This document shows positions 15,024-26,196 of a stretch of DNA of 64,000 nucleotides, piece by piece. A program made the position numbers and the translations under genes. The DNA lies in assembly GCA_021794275.1 (NCBI GenBank), contig JAJYRD010000021.1, positions 1 to 64,000 on the forward strand, given 5' to 3'. The stretch is from Pseudomonadota bacterium (GTDB taxonomy: Bacteria > Pseudomonadota > Gammaproteobacteria > Acidiferrobacterales > Acidiferrobacteraceae). The notes under the pieces were generated by a model. It saw nothing but the letters and a program-made list of their open reading frames with translations. It was not told where the DNA came from and did no database searches. Position 1 is the stretch's first letter. Each line of letters starts with the position of its first letter.

Positions 15024-18000
15024 TTAGCGACGCTGACGACGTGGCGGCGAGTCGGCGCGCGCCTGCGGGCCGCCGCCGAGGCCTTTTATGAGCGCCATGA
15101 CGCCCTCGATGCGGGCATCGGGGTCGGTCCATTCGGCCTGCACCCGCAGGCCGTTGGGTCCGTCCAAGCGGTATTGCTTGGGTGATGATTGCATGAGCGC
15201 GATGAGCTGGCCCGGGTCCAGCGCCGGATTGGGCGTGAACTGGATGCGCGCGCCCTTGGGGCCCGCATCGATACGCGTGATGCCGAGGGGCCGCGCAAGC
15301 CGTCTCAGGCGCGCAAGCCGAAAGAGGCGCATGGCGGCCTTCGGGGGCGCGCCGAAGCGATCGGTGAGCTCGCCCGCAAGGTCGTCGAGTTCCTCGTCGG
15401 AGGCGTTCGCGATACGCTTGTAGAACACGAGGCGCAGGTGTGGATCCGGGCAATAGTCCTCGGGGAGCAAAGCCGGCACATGCAGTTCGATGTCGGTCTG
15501 ACGGGTGAACAGGACCGCCTCGCCCGCCCCCTCGCGCCCCGCCCTCAAGGTGGCGACCGCGCGTTCCAGCAGTTCGCTGTAGAGACTGAAGCCCACTTCG
15601 TTGATCTGACCGCTCTGCGATTCGCCGAGGAGTTCGCCTGCGCCGCGGATCTCCAGGTCATGGGAGGCGAGCGCGAAGCCTGCGCCTAGGTCTTCGAGGG
15701 CGGCGATTGCGTCGAGGCGCTTGCGGGCATCGGCGGTCAAGGCCGCCGGGTCCGGGGTCAGGAGGTAGGCGTAGGCGCGATGGTGCGAGCGGCCGACGCG
15801 CCCCCGCAGCTGATGCAGCTGGGCGAGGCCGAAGCGATCGGCCCGCTCGATGATGATGGTGTTGGCGGTCGGGACATCGATGCCGGTCTCGATGATGGTG
15901 CTGCAGAGCAGGATATGAAAGCGCTGGTGATAGAAGTCGAGCATCACGCGCTCCAGCTCGCGCTCCGGCATCTGCCCGTGCGCCACGCGGATGTCGATCT
16001 CCGGCAAGAGCGCCTTCAGTTCGTGTTCGCGTCGCGTCATGGAGCGGACGTCATTGTGCAGGAAGTAGACCTGGCCTCCGCGGCGAATTTCGCGTAGGCA
16101 GGCCTCGCGGATCAAGGCCGTGTCCCACGGCGTCACGAAGGTCTTGATCGATAGACGGTCTTGGGGGGGTGTGCCGATCAAGGACACGTCGCGTAGTCCC
16201 GCGAGCGCCATGTTCAGGGTGCGCGGGAGTGGTGTCGCGGTCAGGGTCAGGATGTCGACATGGGCGCGCAGCGCCTTCATGCGCTCTTTCTGACGGACCC
16301 CGAAGCGGTGCTCCTCGTCGACGATGACGAGTCCCAGGGCCTTGAAACGCACGTCCTCTTGCAGGAGCCGGTGGGTCCCTATGACGATGTCGACGTGGCC
16401 CGCATCGAGGCGCTTCAATGCCTGCTCGATCTCCTGGCGACTGCGAAACCGTGACAAGAGCTCGATCTCCACCGGGATGTCGGCGAAGCGGTCGCGGAAG
16501 TTCTGATAGTGTTGCTGGGCGAGCAGGGTGGTGGGTACGAGGACCGCGACCTGCTTGTGGTCCTGGATTGCGAGGAAGGCCGCGCGCATGGCGACCTCGG
16601 TCTTGCCAAAGCCCACGTCGCCGCACACCAGGCGATCCATGGGACGCGGGCTTTCCATGTCGGTCAAGACCTCGGCTATGACGCGCGTTTGATCGGGCGT
16701 CTCCTCGAAAGGGAACGCATCGGCAAAGCGCGTGTACTCGAGACCCCGGGCCGCGAAGGCGTATCCGGGCTTGGCCGCGCGACGCGCGTAGATCTCGAGA
16801 AGTTCGGCCGCCGCGTCGCGGGCCTTCTCTTCGGCGCGGCGCTTGGCCTTGTCCCAGGCCTCGTTGCCAAGCTTGTGCAGGGGCGCGCGGTCAGGGTCGG
16901 TGCCGGTGTAGCGTCCGAGGAGATGGAGGTCCGTGACTGGCACGTAGAGCTTGTCCCCGCCCGCATATTCGAGTGCCAGAAACTCGTTTTCGATACCCGA
17001 GACGGAGAGCTTCACAAGCCCGAGATAGCGACCCACCCCATGGTCTTCGTGCACGACCGCGTCTCCGGCTTTGAGCTCGCCCAAACCTTTCAGGAGGGCC
17101 TGCTGGTCGCGGGTCTTCACGCGCCGCCGCCGCTGTTGCGCGCGTTCGCCATAGAGCTGTGATTCGACGATGACGCTTAAGGCCGGCTCGTCCAGTTCCA
17201 GGCCGCGGTCGAGAGGCGCGGACATGAGACCGAGCGGCGCATCATCATGGATGAAGGCGCGCCACGAATCGAACGGATGCGGGCGGTATCCGTGGGCGCC
17301 GAGCGTATCGCGCAAGGCCTCGCGTCGACCGGCGGTCTCGGCCACGAGCAGCGTTCGCCGGGTCCCCGTGGCGAGCGCCGCGAGCAAGGCCGCATAGGGC
17401 TCGGGTGCGCGCGTCTCTTGCGGCAGAAAGGGCGGCTCGCGGGTGGCAAAGCGCCGCACCACCCCTTCTCCTTGGTCGGCAAGCGAGATGGTCGCGAAAG
17501 GTTCCAGGCACTCATTCAGCTTTGTCGCGGTGAGGAACAGCCGCTCGGGAGGGAGGAGTGGTCGTTCTATGTGACCGCGGGCCACCTCGTAGCGTTCCAC
17601 TGCTTCTTTCTCGAAGTGCTCGGTCTGCGTTCGCGCCCCTTCCATGAATACCAGGATCGCGTGGGCCGGCAGGTAATCGACAAAGGTCGCGGTCTCGGAA
17701 AAAAAGAGCGGCAGATAGTATTCGATGCCGGCCGGGCTTCGGCCTTCACTCACTTCCCGGTAAATGAGGCTCGCGCGCGGATCGCCCGCGAAGGCCGCAC
17801 GGTAGTTCGAGCGGAACGCCTGGATGGCATCGGCTGTGAGCGGGTGTTCGCGCGCCGGCAGTACGCGGATCTCGGAAAGCGTCGTTTGCGAGCGCTGTGT
17901 CTCCGGGTCGAAGGTACGGATCGACTCGATGGTGTCGTCGAAGAGGTCTATGCGGTAGGCCGTGTCGGCCCCCATGGGAAACAAATCTACGAGCCCCCCG

Positions 18001-18542
18001 CGGATGGCGAACTCGCCGGCCTCCATGACCTGGCCCACGGAATGGTAGGCGGCCTGCACGAGGCGTTCGCGGAAGCGGTCGATATCGAGTCTGTCACCTG
18101 CGCGCAAAAGGAAACTGTGGCCAAGGAGGTGCGATGAGGGCGGCAGAAAATGCATGAGCGTGGCTGCGGCCGTGAGCACGATGCCATGGGCCAGGTGCGG
18201 GAGGGCAGCGAGCGTCGCTAGGCGTTCGGACACGATGTCCGGGTGTGGCGAGAAGCGGTCGTAGGGCAAGCACTCCCAGTCGGGAAAGGTGAGGACCGGC
18301 GGACCCTGCAGGTCCCGGTAAAACGCGATCTCATCTTCGAGGCGCTCGCGAGAACGTACGTCTTGCGTGACGACGATGAGGAGGCGGCCGCTTTCGGCGA
18401 GGCGCGCGAGCGCAAGCCCGCGGGCGCTCGCATTGAGCCCCACCCAATGCTCCCGTCCGGACGGCGCCGGCGGATTCAAGGGGGAATAGGATGCGTTCGA
18501 TTCGGGGGTGGACATCACCATAGGGTCGGCATTGTAATGCAA
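15024..18542 (-). CDS. mfd: Transcription-repair coupling factor Mfd
   Basis: This large DNA translocase pushes stalled RNA polymerase off damaged DNA and recruits UvrA. The 1172-residue frame has the UvrB-like N-terminal damage-recognition module (to about 450), the CarD-like RNA-polymerase-interacting domain at about 486-550 (KAGDAVVHEDHGVGRYLGL), Walker A GDVGFGKT at 641-648, a DEEH box in VDEEHRFGVRQ, helicase motifs TATPLPRTL and QLRGRVGRS, and a C-terminal TRCF domain. The start is uncertain: internal ATGs at 18521 and 18515 (MSTPES) are equally likely, since a TACAAT -10-like box lies between. Length is normal. It is divergent from carD, whose product shares the polymerase-binding domain. 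Confidence 0.96.
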   Translation of the reverse strand: MHYNADPMVMSTPESNASYSPLNPPAPSGREHWVGLNASARGLALARLAESGRLLIVVTQDVRSRERLEDEIAFYRDLQGPPVLTFPDWECLPYDRFSPHPDIVSERLATLAALPHLAHGIVLTAAATLMHFLPPSSHLLGHSFLLRAGDRLDIDRFRERLVQAAYHSVGQVMEAGEFAIRGGLVDLFPMGADTAYRIDLFDDTIESIRTFDPETQRSQTTLSEIRVLPAREHPLTADAIQAFRSNYRAAFAGDPRASLIYREVSEGRSPAGIEYYLPLFFSETATFVDYLPAHAILVFMEGARTQTEHFEKEAVERYEVARGHIERPLLPPERLFLTATKLNECLEPFATISLADQGEGVVRRFATREPPFLPQETRAPEPYAALLAALATGTRRTLLVAETAGRREALRDTLGAHGYRPHPFDSWRAFIHDDAPLGLMSAPLDRGLELDEPALSVIVESQLYGERAQQRRRRVKTRDQQALLKGLGELKAGDAVVHEDHGVGRYLGLVKLSVSGIENEFLALEYAGGDKLYVPVTDLHLLGRYTGTDPDRAPLHKLGNEAWDKAKRRAEEKARDAAAELLEIYARRAAKPGYAFAARGLEYTRFADAFPFEETPDQTRVIAEVLTDMESPRPMDRLVCGDVGFGKTEVAMRAAFLAIQDHKQVAVLVPTTLLAQQHYQNFRDRFADIPVEIELLSRFRSRQEIEQALKRLDAGHVDIVIGTHRLLQEDVRFKALGLVIVDEEHRFGVRQKERMKALRAHVDILTLTATPLPRTLNMALAGLRDVSLIGTPPQDRLSIKTFVTPWDTALIREACLREIRRGGQVYFLHNDVRSMTRREHELKALLPEIDIRVAHGQMPERELERVMLDFYHQRFHILLCSTIIETGIDVPTANTIIIERADRFGLAQLHQLRGRVGRSHHRAYAYLLTPDPAALTADARKRLDAIAALEDLGAGFALASHDLEIRGAGELLGESQSGQINEVGFSLYSELLERAVATLRAGREGAGEAVLFTRQTDIELHVPALLPEDYCPDPHLRLVFYKRIANASDEELDDLAGELTDRFGAPPKAAMRLFRLARLRRLARPLGITRIDAGPKGARIQFTPNPALDPGQLIALMQSSPKQYRLDGPNGLRVQAEWTDPDARIEGVMALIKGLGGGPQARADSPPRRQRR

Positions 18543-18903
18543 AGCGCGGTGTCATGAGGAGCGCCACGCCGTCCGGCGCGTTCGCGCGCCGCTCACGCCT
18601 CCTGTCCCTGGGCGCGCGGTTGGCGGGATGTGTGTGTGGCCACATCCTCGTACAATGTATTGCGTGGCGATATCCGGAGCGCCGAGTTGGTGTCTGCGGG
18701 CGCAATGGAGATGGGCGTTGGAGGTCTCTTCGTTGTCCGCCTTCGGCCCTTCAGGGCATAATAGGGGTCCAGCGTGGGTTTACGGTGATGATGACAGGAC
18801 GACAAGCCAAGAGCGCAAGGATCGGAATGGCGGTGCAAGGCGGTCGTCGAGGGAGAGGCTCTGTGGGCACGACGTCTGCCGGAGGTCGGTCCGCGAAGCG
18901 CGT
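18543..18903. other. Intergenic region between mfd and carD
   Basis: This 361-bp divergent region must hold promoters for both genes. I see a GGATGTG/CACATCC dyad at 18626-18647, followed by TACAAT at 18651, but no clear -35 partner. No coding frame is convincing. Confidence 0.4.
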
Positions 18904-19404
18904 ATGAAAAAAGATGAATTCAAGATCGGACAGGATGTCTTTTACCCCACGGCCGGTGTCGGGGTCATAGAAGGCATGGAGGAAGTGGTCTTCGGGGTCG
19001 AGCATGAACTCTGCTACGTTATACGGATCCCCGAGAACCGCGTCACGATCAAGGTTCCGAAGACCCGGGCCGTGAGCAACGGTCTGCGTCCGCTCTTGCA
19101 CGGCAAGGGCGTGAAGGATCTCCTAGCGGTCCTGGCCGACAAGAGTAGCGCGCGACCGGCCGGTCCCTGGGCCGAGCACTACAAGGATCTCGAGCGCCGC
19201 ATTCAGTCCGGTGGGGTTCTGCAGGTGGGTTCGGCGGTGCGCGACCTCTTGCGCCTGAAGGCCGACGCCGGCTTGTCGTTTGAAGAGGCGCGCCTCTTGG
19301 AGTTGGCCGACGGTTATCTTACCCGGGAACTTGCCGTAGCACAGGGCGTGAGCCTCGAAGCCGCGCGCGAGATCATCCGCGCATCAGTGGGACTGGGAAC
19401 CTAG
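18904..19404 (+). CDS. carD: CarD/CdnL-family RNA polymerase-binding regulator
   Basis: A 166-residue cytoplasmic regulator. Residues about 5-65 form the CarD/TRCF-type polymerase-interaction domain (FKIGQDVFYPTAGVGVIEG, then VIRIPENRVTIKVP). The helical C-terminal part (about 80-165) resembles the CarD DNA-contacting domain. CarD-like proteins bind the beta subunit and stabilise open promoter complexes, often at ribosomal or stress promoters. I use the ATG at 18904 because the conserved domain begins straight after it; the longer frame upstream has no family sequence. The ribosome site is weak (GCGAAGCG). ispD follows after 5 bp, so carD probably leads an operon carD-ispD-ispF. Confidence 0.86.
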   Translation: MKKDEFKIGQDVFYPTAGVGVIEGMEEVVFGVEHELCYVIRIPENRVTIKVPKTRAVSNGLRPLLHGKGVKDLLAVLADKSSARPAGPWAEHYKDLERRIQSGGVLQVGSAVRDLLRLKADAGLSFEEARLLELADGYLTRELAVAQGVSLEAAREIIRASVGLGT

Positions 19405-19409
19405 GACAA

Positions 19410-20117
19410 GTGTCGTCTCCGAGCGTCTTTGTCGTCGTGCCAGCCGCTGGCCGCGGTATGCGATTTGGGGCCTCGCGCCCGAAGCAATATCTGCCGCTTG
19501 CGGGCGCCACCGTCATCGCCCAGACCTTGCAACGACTCGATTGTCTGGGCGCGCGCGCCATCGCGGTAGGCCTTGCGCCCGACGATTCCTATTGGGCGGG
19601 GGCGCGGCCGACACTTGGCACACCGCTTCTGACCTTCACAGGCGGCGCCGAACGGGCGCTTACGGTCCTGAACGGACTCGCGGCCTTAGGGGGTGAGGCC
19701 GCGTCCGACGATCTCGTGTTTGTACATGACGCCGCGCGCCCCTGCGTGCGCGCAGCCGATCTGCTGCGACTCCACGAGGCGGCGCTCGAGTCGCTCGACG
19801 GCGCGCTCCTCGCGCGCCCCGTGGCCGACACGGTCAAGCGGGGTGATATGAAGCGCGAGGTCGTTGTGACCGTCGATCGTCGCGACCTCTGGCTCGCCCA
19901 GACGCCGCAAGTCTTCCGATTCGAGCGGCTCTATGCGGCGCTGTCGGCTGCCGTCGCAGCGAACGATCTCGTGACCGACGAGGCGGCGGCCGTCGAACGC
20001 CTGGGGGGCCATCCCCGGCTCGTGGCCGGCAGCCACGACAATATCAAGATCACCATGCCCGAGGATCTCGCCTTGGCGGAGATCTATCTGGCGCAACAAG
20101 ATTCTCGGAGCGGATGA
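19410..20117 (+). CDS. ispD: 2-C-methyl-D-erythritol 4-phosphate cytidylyltransferase
   Basis: IspD couples CTP to methylerythritol phosphate in the non-mevalonate isoprenoid route. The nucleotide-binding start VVPAAGRGMRFG...RPKQY lies at residues 9-27, and VHDAARPCV and VTVDRRDLWLAQTPQVF follow, all typical. It is 235 residues long, with a GTG start and an AGGA ribosome site overlapping the end of carD. Four bases separate it from ispF, matching the common ispDF pair. Confidence 0.94.
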   Translation: MSSPSVFVVVPAAGRGMRFGASRPKQYLPLAGATVIAQTLQRLDCLGARAIAVGLAPDDSYWAGARPTLGTPLLTFTGGAERALTVLNGLAALGGEAASDDLVFVHDAARPCVRAADLLRLHEAALESLDGALLARPVADTVKRGDMKREVVVTVDRRDLWLAQTPQVFRFERLYAALSAAVAANDLVTDEAAAVERLGGHPRLVAGSHDNIKITMPEDLALAEIYLAQQDSRSG

Positions 20118-20121
20118 CGTT

Positions 20122-20600
20122 ATGCGGATAGGGCACGGGTTCGATGCGCACGGGCTGGTCGAGGGCCGGCCGCTTATCTTGGGCGGCGTAACCATCCCGC
20201 ACCCGCGCGGTCTCGGGGGTCATTCCGATGCCGATGTGCTGACCCACGCGGTGACGAGCGCCTGTCTCGGGGCGGCCGCTTTAGGTGATCTGGGCCGGCA
20301 TTTCCCGGCCAAGGATCCCCGCTATCGAGATTGCGACAGCCGCATGTTGCTGCGTACCGTGGTCGCCATGATCAAGGAGCGGGGGCTGTTCGTGGTCAAC
20401 ATGGATGCCACTATCGTGGCCGAGGCCCCGCGTCTCGCGCCCTTCGTGGGGCAGATGGTCGAGCACCTCGCCGCCGACCTCGAGGTCACGCCCGACTGCG
20501 TGAACGTCAAGGCGACGACGACCGAAGGGATGGGTTATACGGGACGGGCCGAGGGCATGAGCGCGCATGCCGTCGTCCTCTTGGATCAGCGGCGAGGGCC

Positions 20601-20604
<4 letters not shown>
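20122..20604 (+). CDS. ispF: 2-C-methyl-D-erythritol 2,4-cyclodiphosphate synthase
   Basis: IspF closes the cyclodiphosphate ring in the same pathway as IspD. The metal ligands are visible: Asp8 and His10 in GHGFDAHGL, and His42 in GHSDADVLTHA. The C-terminal block KATTTEGMGYTGRAEGMSAHA is also diagnostic. The length of 160 residues is standard. Its stop overlaps by 4 bp with the stop of the convergent Smr gene, leaving no room for a separate terminator. Confidence 0.95.
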
Positions 20605-22150
<1,546 letters not shown>

Positions 22151-22218
22151 GGCGCGGATCAACGTGCCGTGGCGGGCTCGTCCAAAGCCCGTTAGACTGG
22201 CAAGGATCGGAGGATCGT

Positions 22219-23283
22219 ATGCGCATAGGGATACCACGGGAAGTGAAGCCATGGGAGGCGCGGGTCGCGCTGGTGCCGCACGCGGTGGCAGTCCTGGTCC
22301 AGGAGGGGCATGAGGTCTTCTTCGAAGCGGGCGCCGGTTGCGGCAGCGGCTTCCGTGATGAGGAGTATGCGGTGCACGGCGCGCGTATCGTCCCTGACGC
22401 CGAGACGCTCTTTCGGTCCGCGCAACTCATCGTGAAGGTCAAGGAACCGATTGGTGAGGAGTTGGGCCGATTCCGGTCCGATCATATCCTGTTTTCCTAC
22501 CTGCACCTCGCCGCGAACCGTCCATTGACCGAGGCCCTTCAGGGGCTTGGCCTCACCGCGGTCGCTTTCGAGACCGTCGTGCATGATGGCCAGCTCCCCC
22601 TGCTCGCGCCCATGAGCGATATCGCCGGTCGGCTCGCGGTCCAGATCGGGGCGCAGCTCCTGCATGCCGGGGCCGGTGGCCGGGGCATCCTCTTGGGTGG
22701 CCTGCCGGGGGCCGAGCGCGGCCATGTGGTCGTGGTGGGCGCGGGGGAGGCGGGAGGGAATGCCGTACGCCTCGCGGCCGCGCTCGGTGCGCGGGTCACC
22801 GTCTTTGATCGCCTACGGGCCCGTTTGAGTGCCATGATGGCCGTAGGTCCCAATGTCACGGCCTTGCCGGCCTACGAGGAGACGATCGCGGCGGCTGCCC
22901 GCGAGGCCGATCTACTCATTGGCGCCGTCCTCGTGGCAGGTGCGCGTGCCCCGCGCGTCGTGACCCGCTCGATGGTGCGTGGGATGCGACGGGGCGCGGT
23001 CATTGTCGATATCGCGATCGACCAAGGCGGGTGCGTGGAGACGATGCACCCGACCGATTACGGGCATCCGGCCTATGTCGAAGAGGGCGTCATCCATTTC
23101 GGTGTGACCAATATGCCAGGTGCGGTGCCGCGCACCGCGTCGCAGGCGCTATCGGCAGTGCTCCTGCCTTATGTGCAGATCCTGGCGGCGCATGGGGTCG
23201 ATGACTCGCGGCTCGCCGGTGGCCTCAATGTGTGCGAGGGCCGCATCATCCACGACGCAGTCGCGTCCGCCATGTCATCGTGA
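22219..23283 (+). CDS. ald: Alanine dehydrogenase
   Basis: This 354-residue enzyme interconverts alanine with pyruvate and ammonia using NAD. The N-terminal domain has MRIGIPREVKPWEARVAL, the substrate-binding KVKEP near residue 75 and YLHLAANRPL (catalytic His near 96). The NAD fold starts at VVVVGAGEAGGNAVRLAAALGA near 174. VIVDIAIDQGGCVE and FGVTNMPGAVPRTAS complete the family signature. A GGAGG ribosome site precedes the ATG. It is a single gene between trxB and ftsK. Confidence 0.92.
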   Translation: MRIGIPREVKPWEARVALVPHAVAVLVQEGHEVFFEAGAGCGSGFRDEEYAVHGARIVPDAETLFRSAQLIVKVKEPIGEELGRFRSDHILFSYLHLAANRPLTEALQGLGLTAVAFETVVHDGQLPLLAPMSDIAGRLAVQIGAQLLHAGAGGRGILLGGLPGAERGHVVVVGAGEAGGNAVRLAAALGARVTVFDRLRARLSAMMAVGPNVTALPAYEETIAAAAREADLLIGAVLVAGARAPRVVTRSMVRGMRRGAVIVDIAIDQGGCVETMHPTDYGHPAYVEEGVIHFGVTNMPGAVPRTASQALSAVLLPYVQILAAHGVDDSRLAGGLNVCEGRIIHDAVASAMSS

Positions 23284-23325
23284 GGCGCGAGGTGTCGATT
23301 CTCCGTCGCGGGGGGCTCTGCGCGT

Positions 23326-25581
23326 ATGAGTCAGGCGCGATTTAAGCGCGAGCGGGCGGCGCTTGCGCCCGCCGCCTCGCGTCTCGTACGCGAGGCCTTG
23401 CTATTTGTAGTGCTGGCGCTCGCCCTTTATATGGCGCTCGCGATCGCGACCTTCCACGGAGATGATCCCGGTTGGTCGCACACAGGCGGCGCCGTGGTGC
23501 GTAACGCGGGCGGCCTCGCCGGGGCCTGGCTCTCGGACAGTCTTTTGGCGCTGCTCGGTCTACCCTCCTATGTGATCCCGATCCTCGTAGCCTGGGGCGG
23601 CGTGCGTCTCTTGCGTCCGCGCGCCGCGGCCCCCGGACATTCCCTGAAAGTGGCGGCACTTGGCGTGGCGCTTGCCTTTGTTGGTGCCTGTGGCTTGGCG
23701 AGCCTGGATTTCCGTGGCCCGCTATTTCTACCGTTTCGCGCCGGCGGCCTTTTAGGAGGGCTCGTGTCGAGCGCGCTATCGCGCATCATAGATCCCGTGG
23801 GGGCCACGTTGTTCCTGCTTGCCGTATTTCTGGCCGGCTTCACGCTCGCGACAGGTCTCTCTTGGTTTGGGGTCATGGATCGTGTCGGGGATGCGGCCTT
23901 CGACGTGGTGCTTGGGATCAGGGCGCGCCTCGGGGCCCTGGCCGACCGCGCACGTGGCCGACGCGCACGGCACGAACGCGAGGAGACGGTACAGAAGGGC
24001 CGGAAGGCCTTGAAGCGGCCCGCGCCGCCGCGTATCGAGCCTGCCGTGGGACCGGTCGAGGCACTCCCGGTCGCGCGCAGCCGTCAGACCAGCTTTCTCG
24101 AGCCGGCCGATCCGGCATTGCCTTCACTGTCTCTGCTCGATATGCCGTCCGGGGAGAAGGCGAGTTTTTCCGAGGAATCGCTACATGCCATGTCGCGTCT
24201 CCTCGAAAAGAAGCTGCTCGATTTCCATATCGAGGTCAAGGTGGAGGCGGTCCACCCGGGTCCTGTCATCACGCGCTTCGAGATCGAGCCTGCCCCCGGC
24301 ATCAAGGCGAGCCAGATCACAGGTCTTCAGCGGGACCTGGCGCGCGCATTGTCGGTGGTGAGCGTGCGTGTCGTCGAGAACATACCCGGGAAGACCTATA
24401 TCGGGATCGAAGTCCCCAACGAGCGGCGCGAGGTGGTGCGACTACGCGAGATCCTGTCGTCCAGCGCCTACGAGGCGGTTGCCTCGCCGCTTGCGCTTGC
24501 GCTTGGGAAGGATATAAGCGGCCAGCCCATCGTGACGGATCTCGCGCGCATGCCGCACCTCCTGATCGCGGGGACCACCGGGTCCGGAAAGTCTGTATGC
24601 CTAAACGCCGTGATCTTGAGTTTCGTCTATAAGGCGACGCCCGCCGACGTGCGTCTCATCCTCATCGATCCCAAGATGCTCGAACTCGCGGTCTATGACG
24701 GGCTGCCGCACCTCCTGGCACCTGTGGTTACGGATATGAAACAGGCCGCCCAGGCCTTGCGTTGGTGCATAGGCGAGATGGATCGCCGCTACCGGGCCAT
24801 GGCCTCCCTCGGTGTGCGCAACCTCGCGGGCTACAATAAGCGCTATGACGACGCGCACGCACGCGGCGAGATATTGAATGACCCTCAGGCGCCCGAGGGG
24901 GAGGTACGCGAGATGGGTCGGCTCCCCTATGTCGTCATCGTCATCGATGAGTTGGCGGACCTCATGATGGTGGTCGGCAAGAAGGTCGAGGAGTTGATCG
25001 CGCGTCTTGCGCAGAAGGCGCGTGCAGCGGGTCTGCATCTCGTGCTTGCCACGCAGAGGCCATCGGTCGACGTGATTACCGGGCTCATCAAGGCCAACAT
25101 TCCGGCGCGCATCGCCTTCCAGGTATCGGCCAAAGTCGATTCGCGCACGGTCTTGGATCAGATGGGGGCGGAACAATTGCTGGGCCACGGCGATATGCTG
25201 TTTTTGCAGGCGGGGACAGGATTCCCGCATCGTGTTCACGGCGCCTTCGTGGCCGACGCCGAGGTGCATAAGGTGGTCTCGGCCCTGAAGAAGACCGGAA
25301 CGCCTGTGTATGACGAGCGCATATTCGCCTCCGACGAGGGTGGCGAAGGGCTCGTGGAAGGCGGGTCGGAAGATGGTGAGGCCGACGATTTGTATGATGA
25401 GGCCCTGCGTATCGTGACGGAGACCCGGCGCGCGTCGGTGTCGGGCGTGCAACGGCGCCTGCGTATAGGTTACAACCGGGCCGCGCGGCTCATCGAGCAG
25501 ATGGAGCGTTCGGGCGTGGTCGGCCCACTCCAGTCGAACGGCAGTCGCGAGGTGCTCGCGCCGCCCCCACCGGAGGATTGA
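23326..25581 (+). CDS. ftsK: DNA translocase FtsK
   Basis: FtsK pumps chromosomal DNA through the division septum and activates XerCD at dif. The 751-residue protein has an N-terminal membrane part with about four helices (first at 23-45), a short basic linker near 205-240, then alpha and beta motor domains. Walker A is TTGSGKS near 415-421 and Walker B reads VVIVIDELADLM. The C-terminal gamma winged helix (about 690-735, YDEALRIVTETRRASVSGVQ) reads the KOPS sequence. The linker is short compared with the E. coli protein, as in many bacteria. lolA follows after 3 bp. Confidence 0.95.
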   Translation: MSQARFKRERAALAPAASRLVREALLFVVLALALYMALAIATFHGDDPGWSHTGGAVVRNAGGLAGAWLSDSLLALLGLPSYVIPILVAWGGVRLLRPRAAAPGHSLKVAALGVALAFVGACGLASLDFRGPLFLPFRAGGLLGGLVSSALSRIIDPVGATLFLLAVFLAGFTLATGLSWFGVMDRVGDAAFDVVLGIRARLGALADRARGRRARHEREETVQKGRKALKRPAPPRIEPAVGPVEALPVARSRQTSFLEPADPALPSLSLLDMPSGEKASFSEESLHAMSRLLEKKLLDFHIEVKVEAVHPGPVITRFEIEPAPGIKASQITGLQRDLARALSVVSVRVVENIPGKTYIGIEVPNERREVVRLREILSSSAYEAVASPLALALGKDISGQPIVTDLARMPHLLIAGTTGSGKSVCLNAVILSFVYKATPADVRLILIDPKMLELAVYDGLPHLLAPVVTDMKQAAQALRWCIGEMDRRYRAMASLGVRNLAGYNKRYDDAHARGEILNDPQAPEGEVREMGRLPYVVIVIDELADLMMVVGKKVEELIARLAQKARAAGLHLVLATQRPSVDVITGLIKANIPARIAFQVSAKVDSRTVLDQMGAEQLLGHGDMLFLQAGTGFPHRVHGAFVADAEVHKVVSALKKTGTPVYDERIFASDEGGEGLVEGGSEDGEADDLYDEALRIVTETRRASVSGVQRRLRIGYNRAARLIEQMERSGVVGPLQSNGSREVLAPPPPED

Positions 25582-25584
25582 TTC

Positions 25585-26196
25585 ATGGGCCGCAGGTTCT
25601 TGTTGGTCGCGTCGTGGCTCGCGGTTCTGGTTCCGTCCCAGGTCCTGGGCGCCGATCTCGCGCGATTCTTCGCCACCGTCCACACCCTGCATGGGCGATT
25701 CACGCAGACCGTGCGTGACCACCGCGGACAGGTCGTGAGCCGCGGCCATGGACAGCTCTGGCTGAAACGCCCAGGGCGATTCCGCTGGGATTATTCCGCA
25801 CCCTATCGGGAGCAGATCGTGGGGCATGGGCATAGTGTCTGGCTGTACGATCCGGGGCTTGCGCAGGCCACGCACTACAGCGCAAGCGCGGCCCTGGGCC
25901 GCACCCCGGCATTGCTGCTTGCGGGCGACGGCCACCTCAAGGGCCTCTTCTCCGTACGGACGCTTGCAAGTCATGGCGGTCTTACGTGGATAAGGCTCGC
26001 CCCGCACGGACGCGGCCAGGGCTTTCGCTGGATCCGCATCGGTTACCGGGGGGTGCGTATCCGGCGTATCGTCGTGGAAGACGCCATGGATCAGACGACC
26101 GACATCCGCTTGCACGGTCTGCACTGGAACATGCGGCTTCCGACCTCCACCTTCCGGTTCCGGCCGCCGCCGCACACGGCCATCGTCTACCAGTAG
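25585..26196 (+). CDS. lolA: Outer-membrane lipoprotein carrier LolA
   Basis: LolA is a periplasmic chaperone that ferries lipoproteins from LolCDE to LolB. The 203-residue product has a signal peptide (residues 1-22, ending QVLG) and the LolA fold: TLHGRFTQTVRDHRGQ, GQLWLKRPGRFRWDY, YREQIVGHGHSVWLYDPGL. The ftsK-lolA-rarA order is common in gammaproteobacteria. Its stop TAG overlaps the GTG start of rarA. Confidence 0.9.
   Translation: MGRRFLLVASWLAVLVPSQVLGADLARFFATVHTLHGRFTQTVRDHRGQVVSRGHGQLWLKRPGRFRWDYSAPYREQIVGHGHSVWLYDPGLAQATHYSASAALGRTPALLLAGDGHLKGLFSVRTLASHGGLTWIRLAPHGRGQGFRWIRIGYRGVRIRRIVVEDAMDQTTDIRLHGLHWNMRLPTSTFRFRPPPHTAIVYQ

Noticed and set aside
24601-26175. Long minus-strand open frame opposite ftsK and lolA
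   Set aside because: It has no family motif and no ribosome site, and lies wholly over two well-recognised genes; long antisense frames are expected at this GC content.
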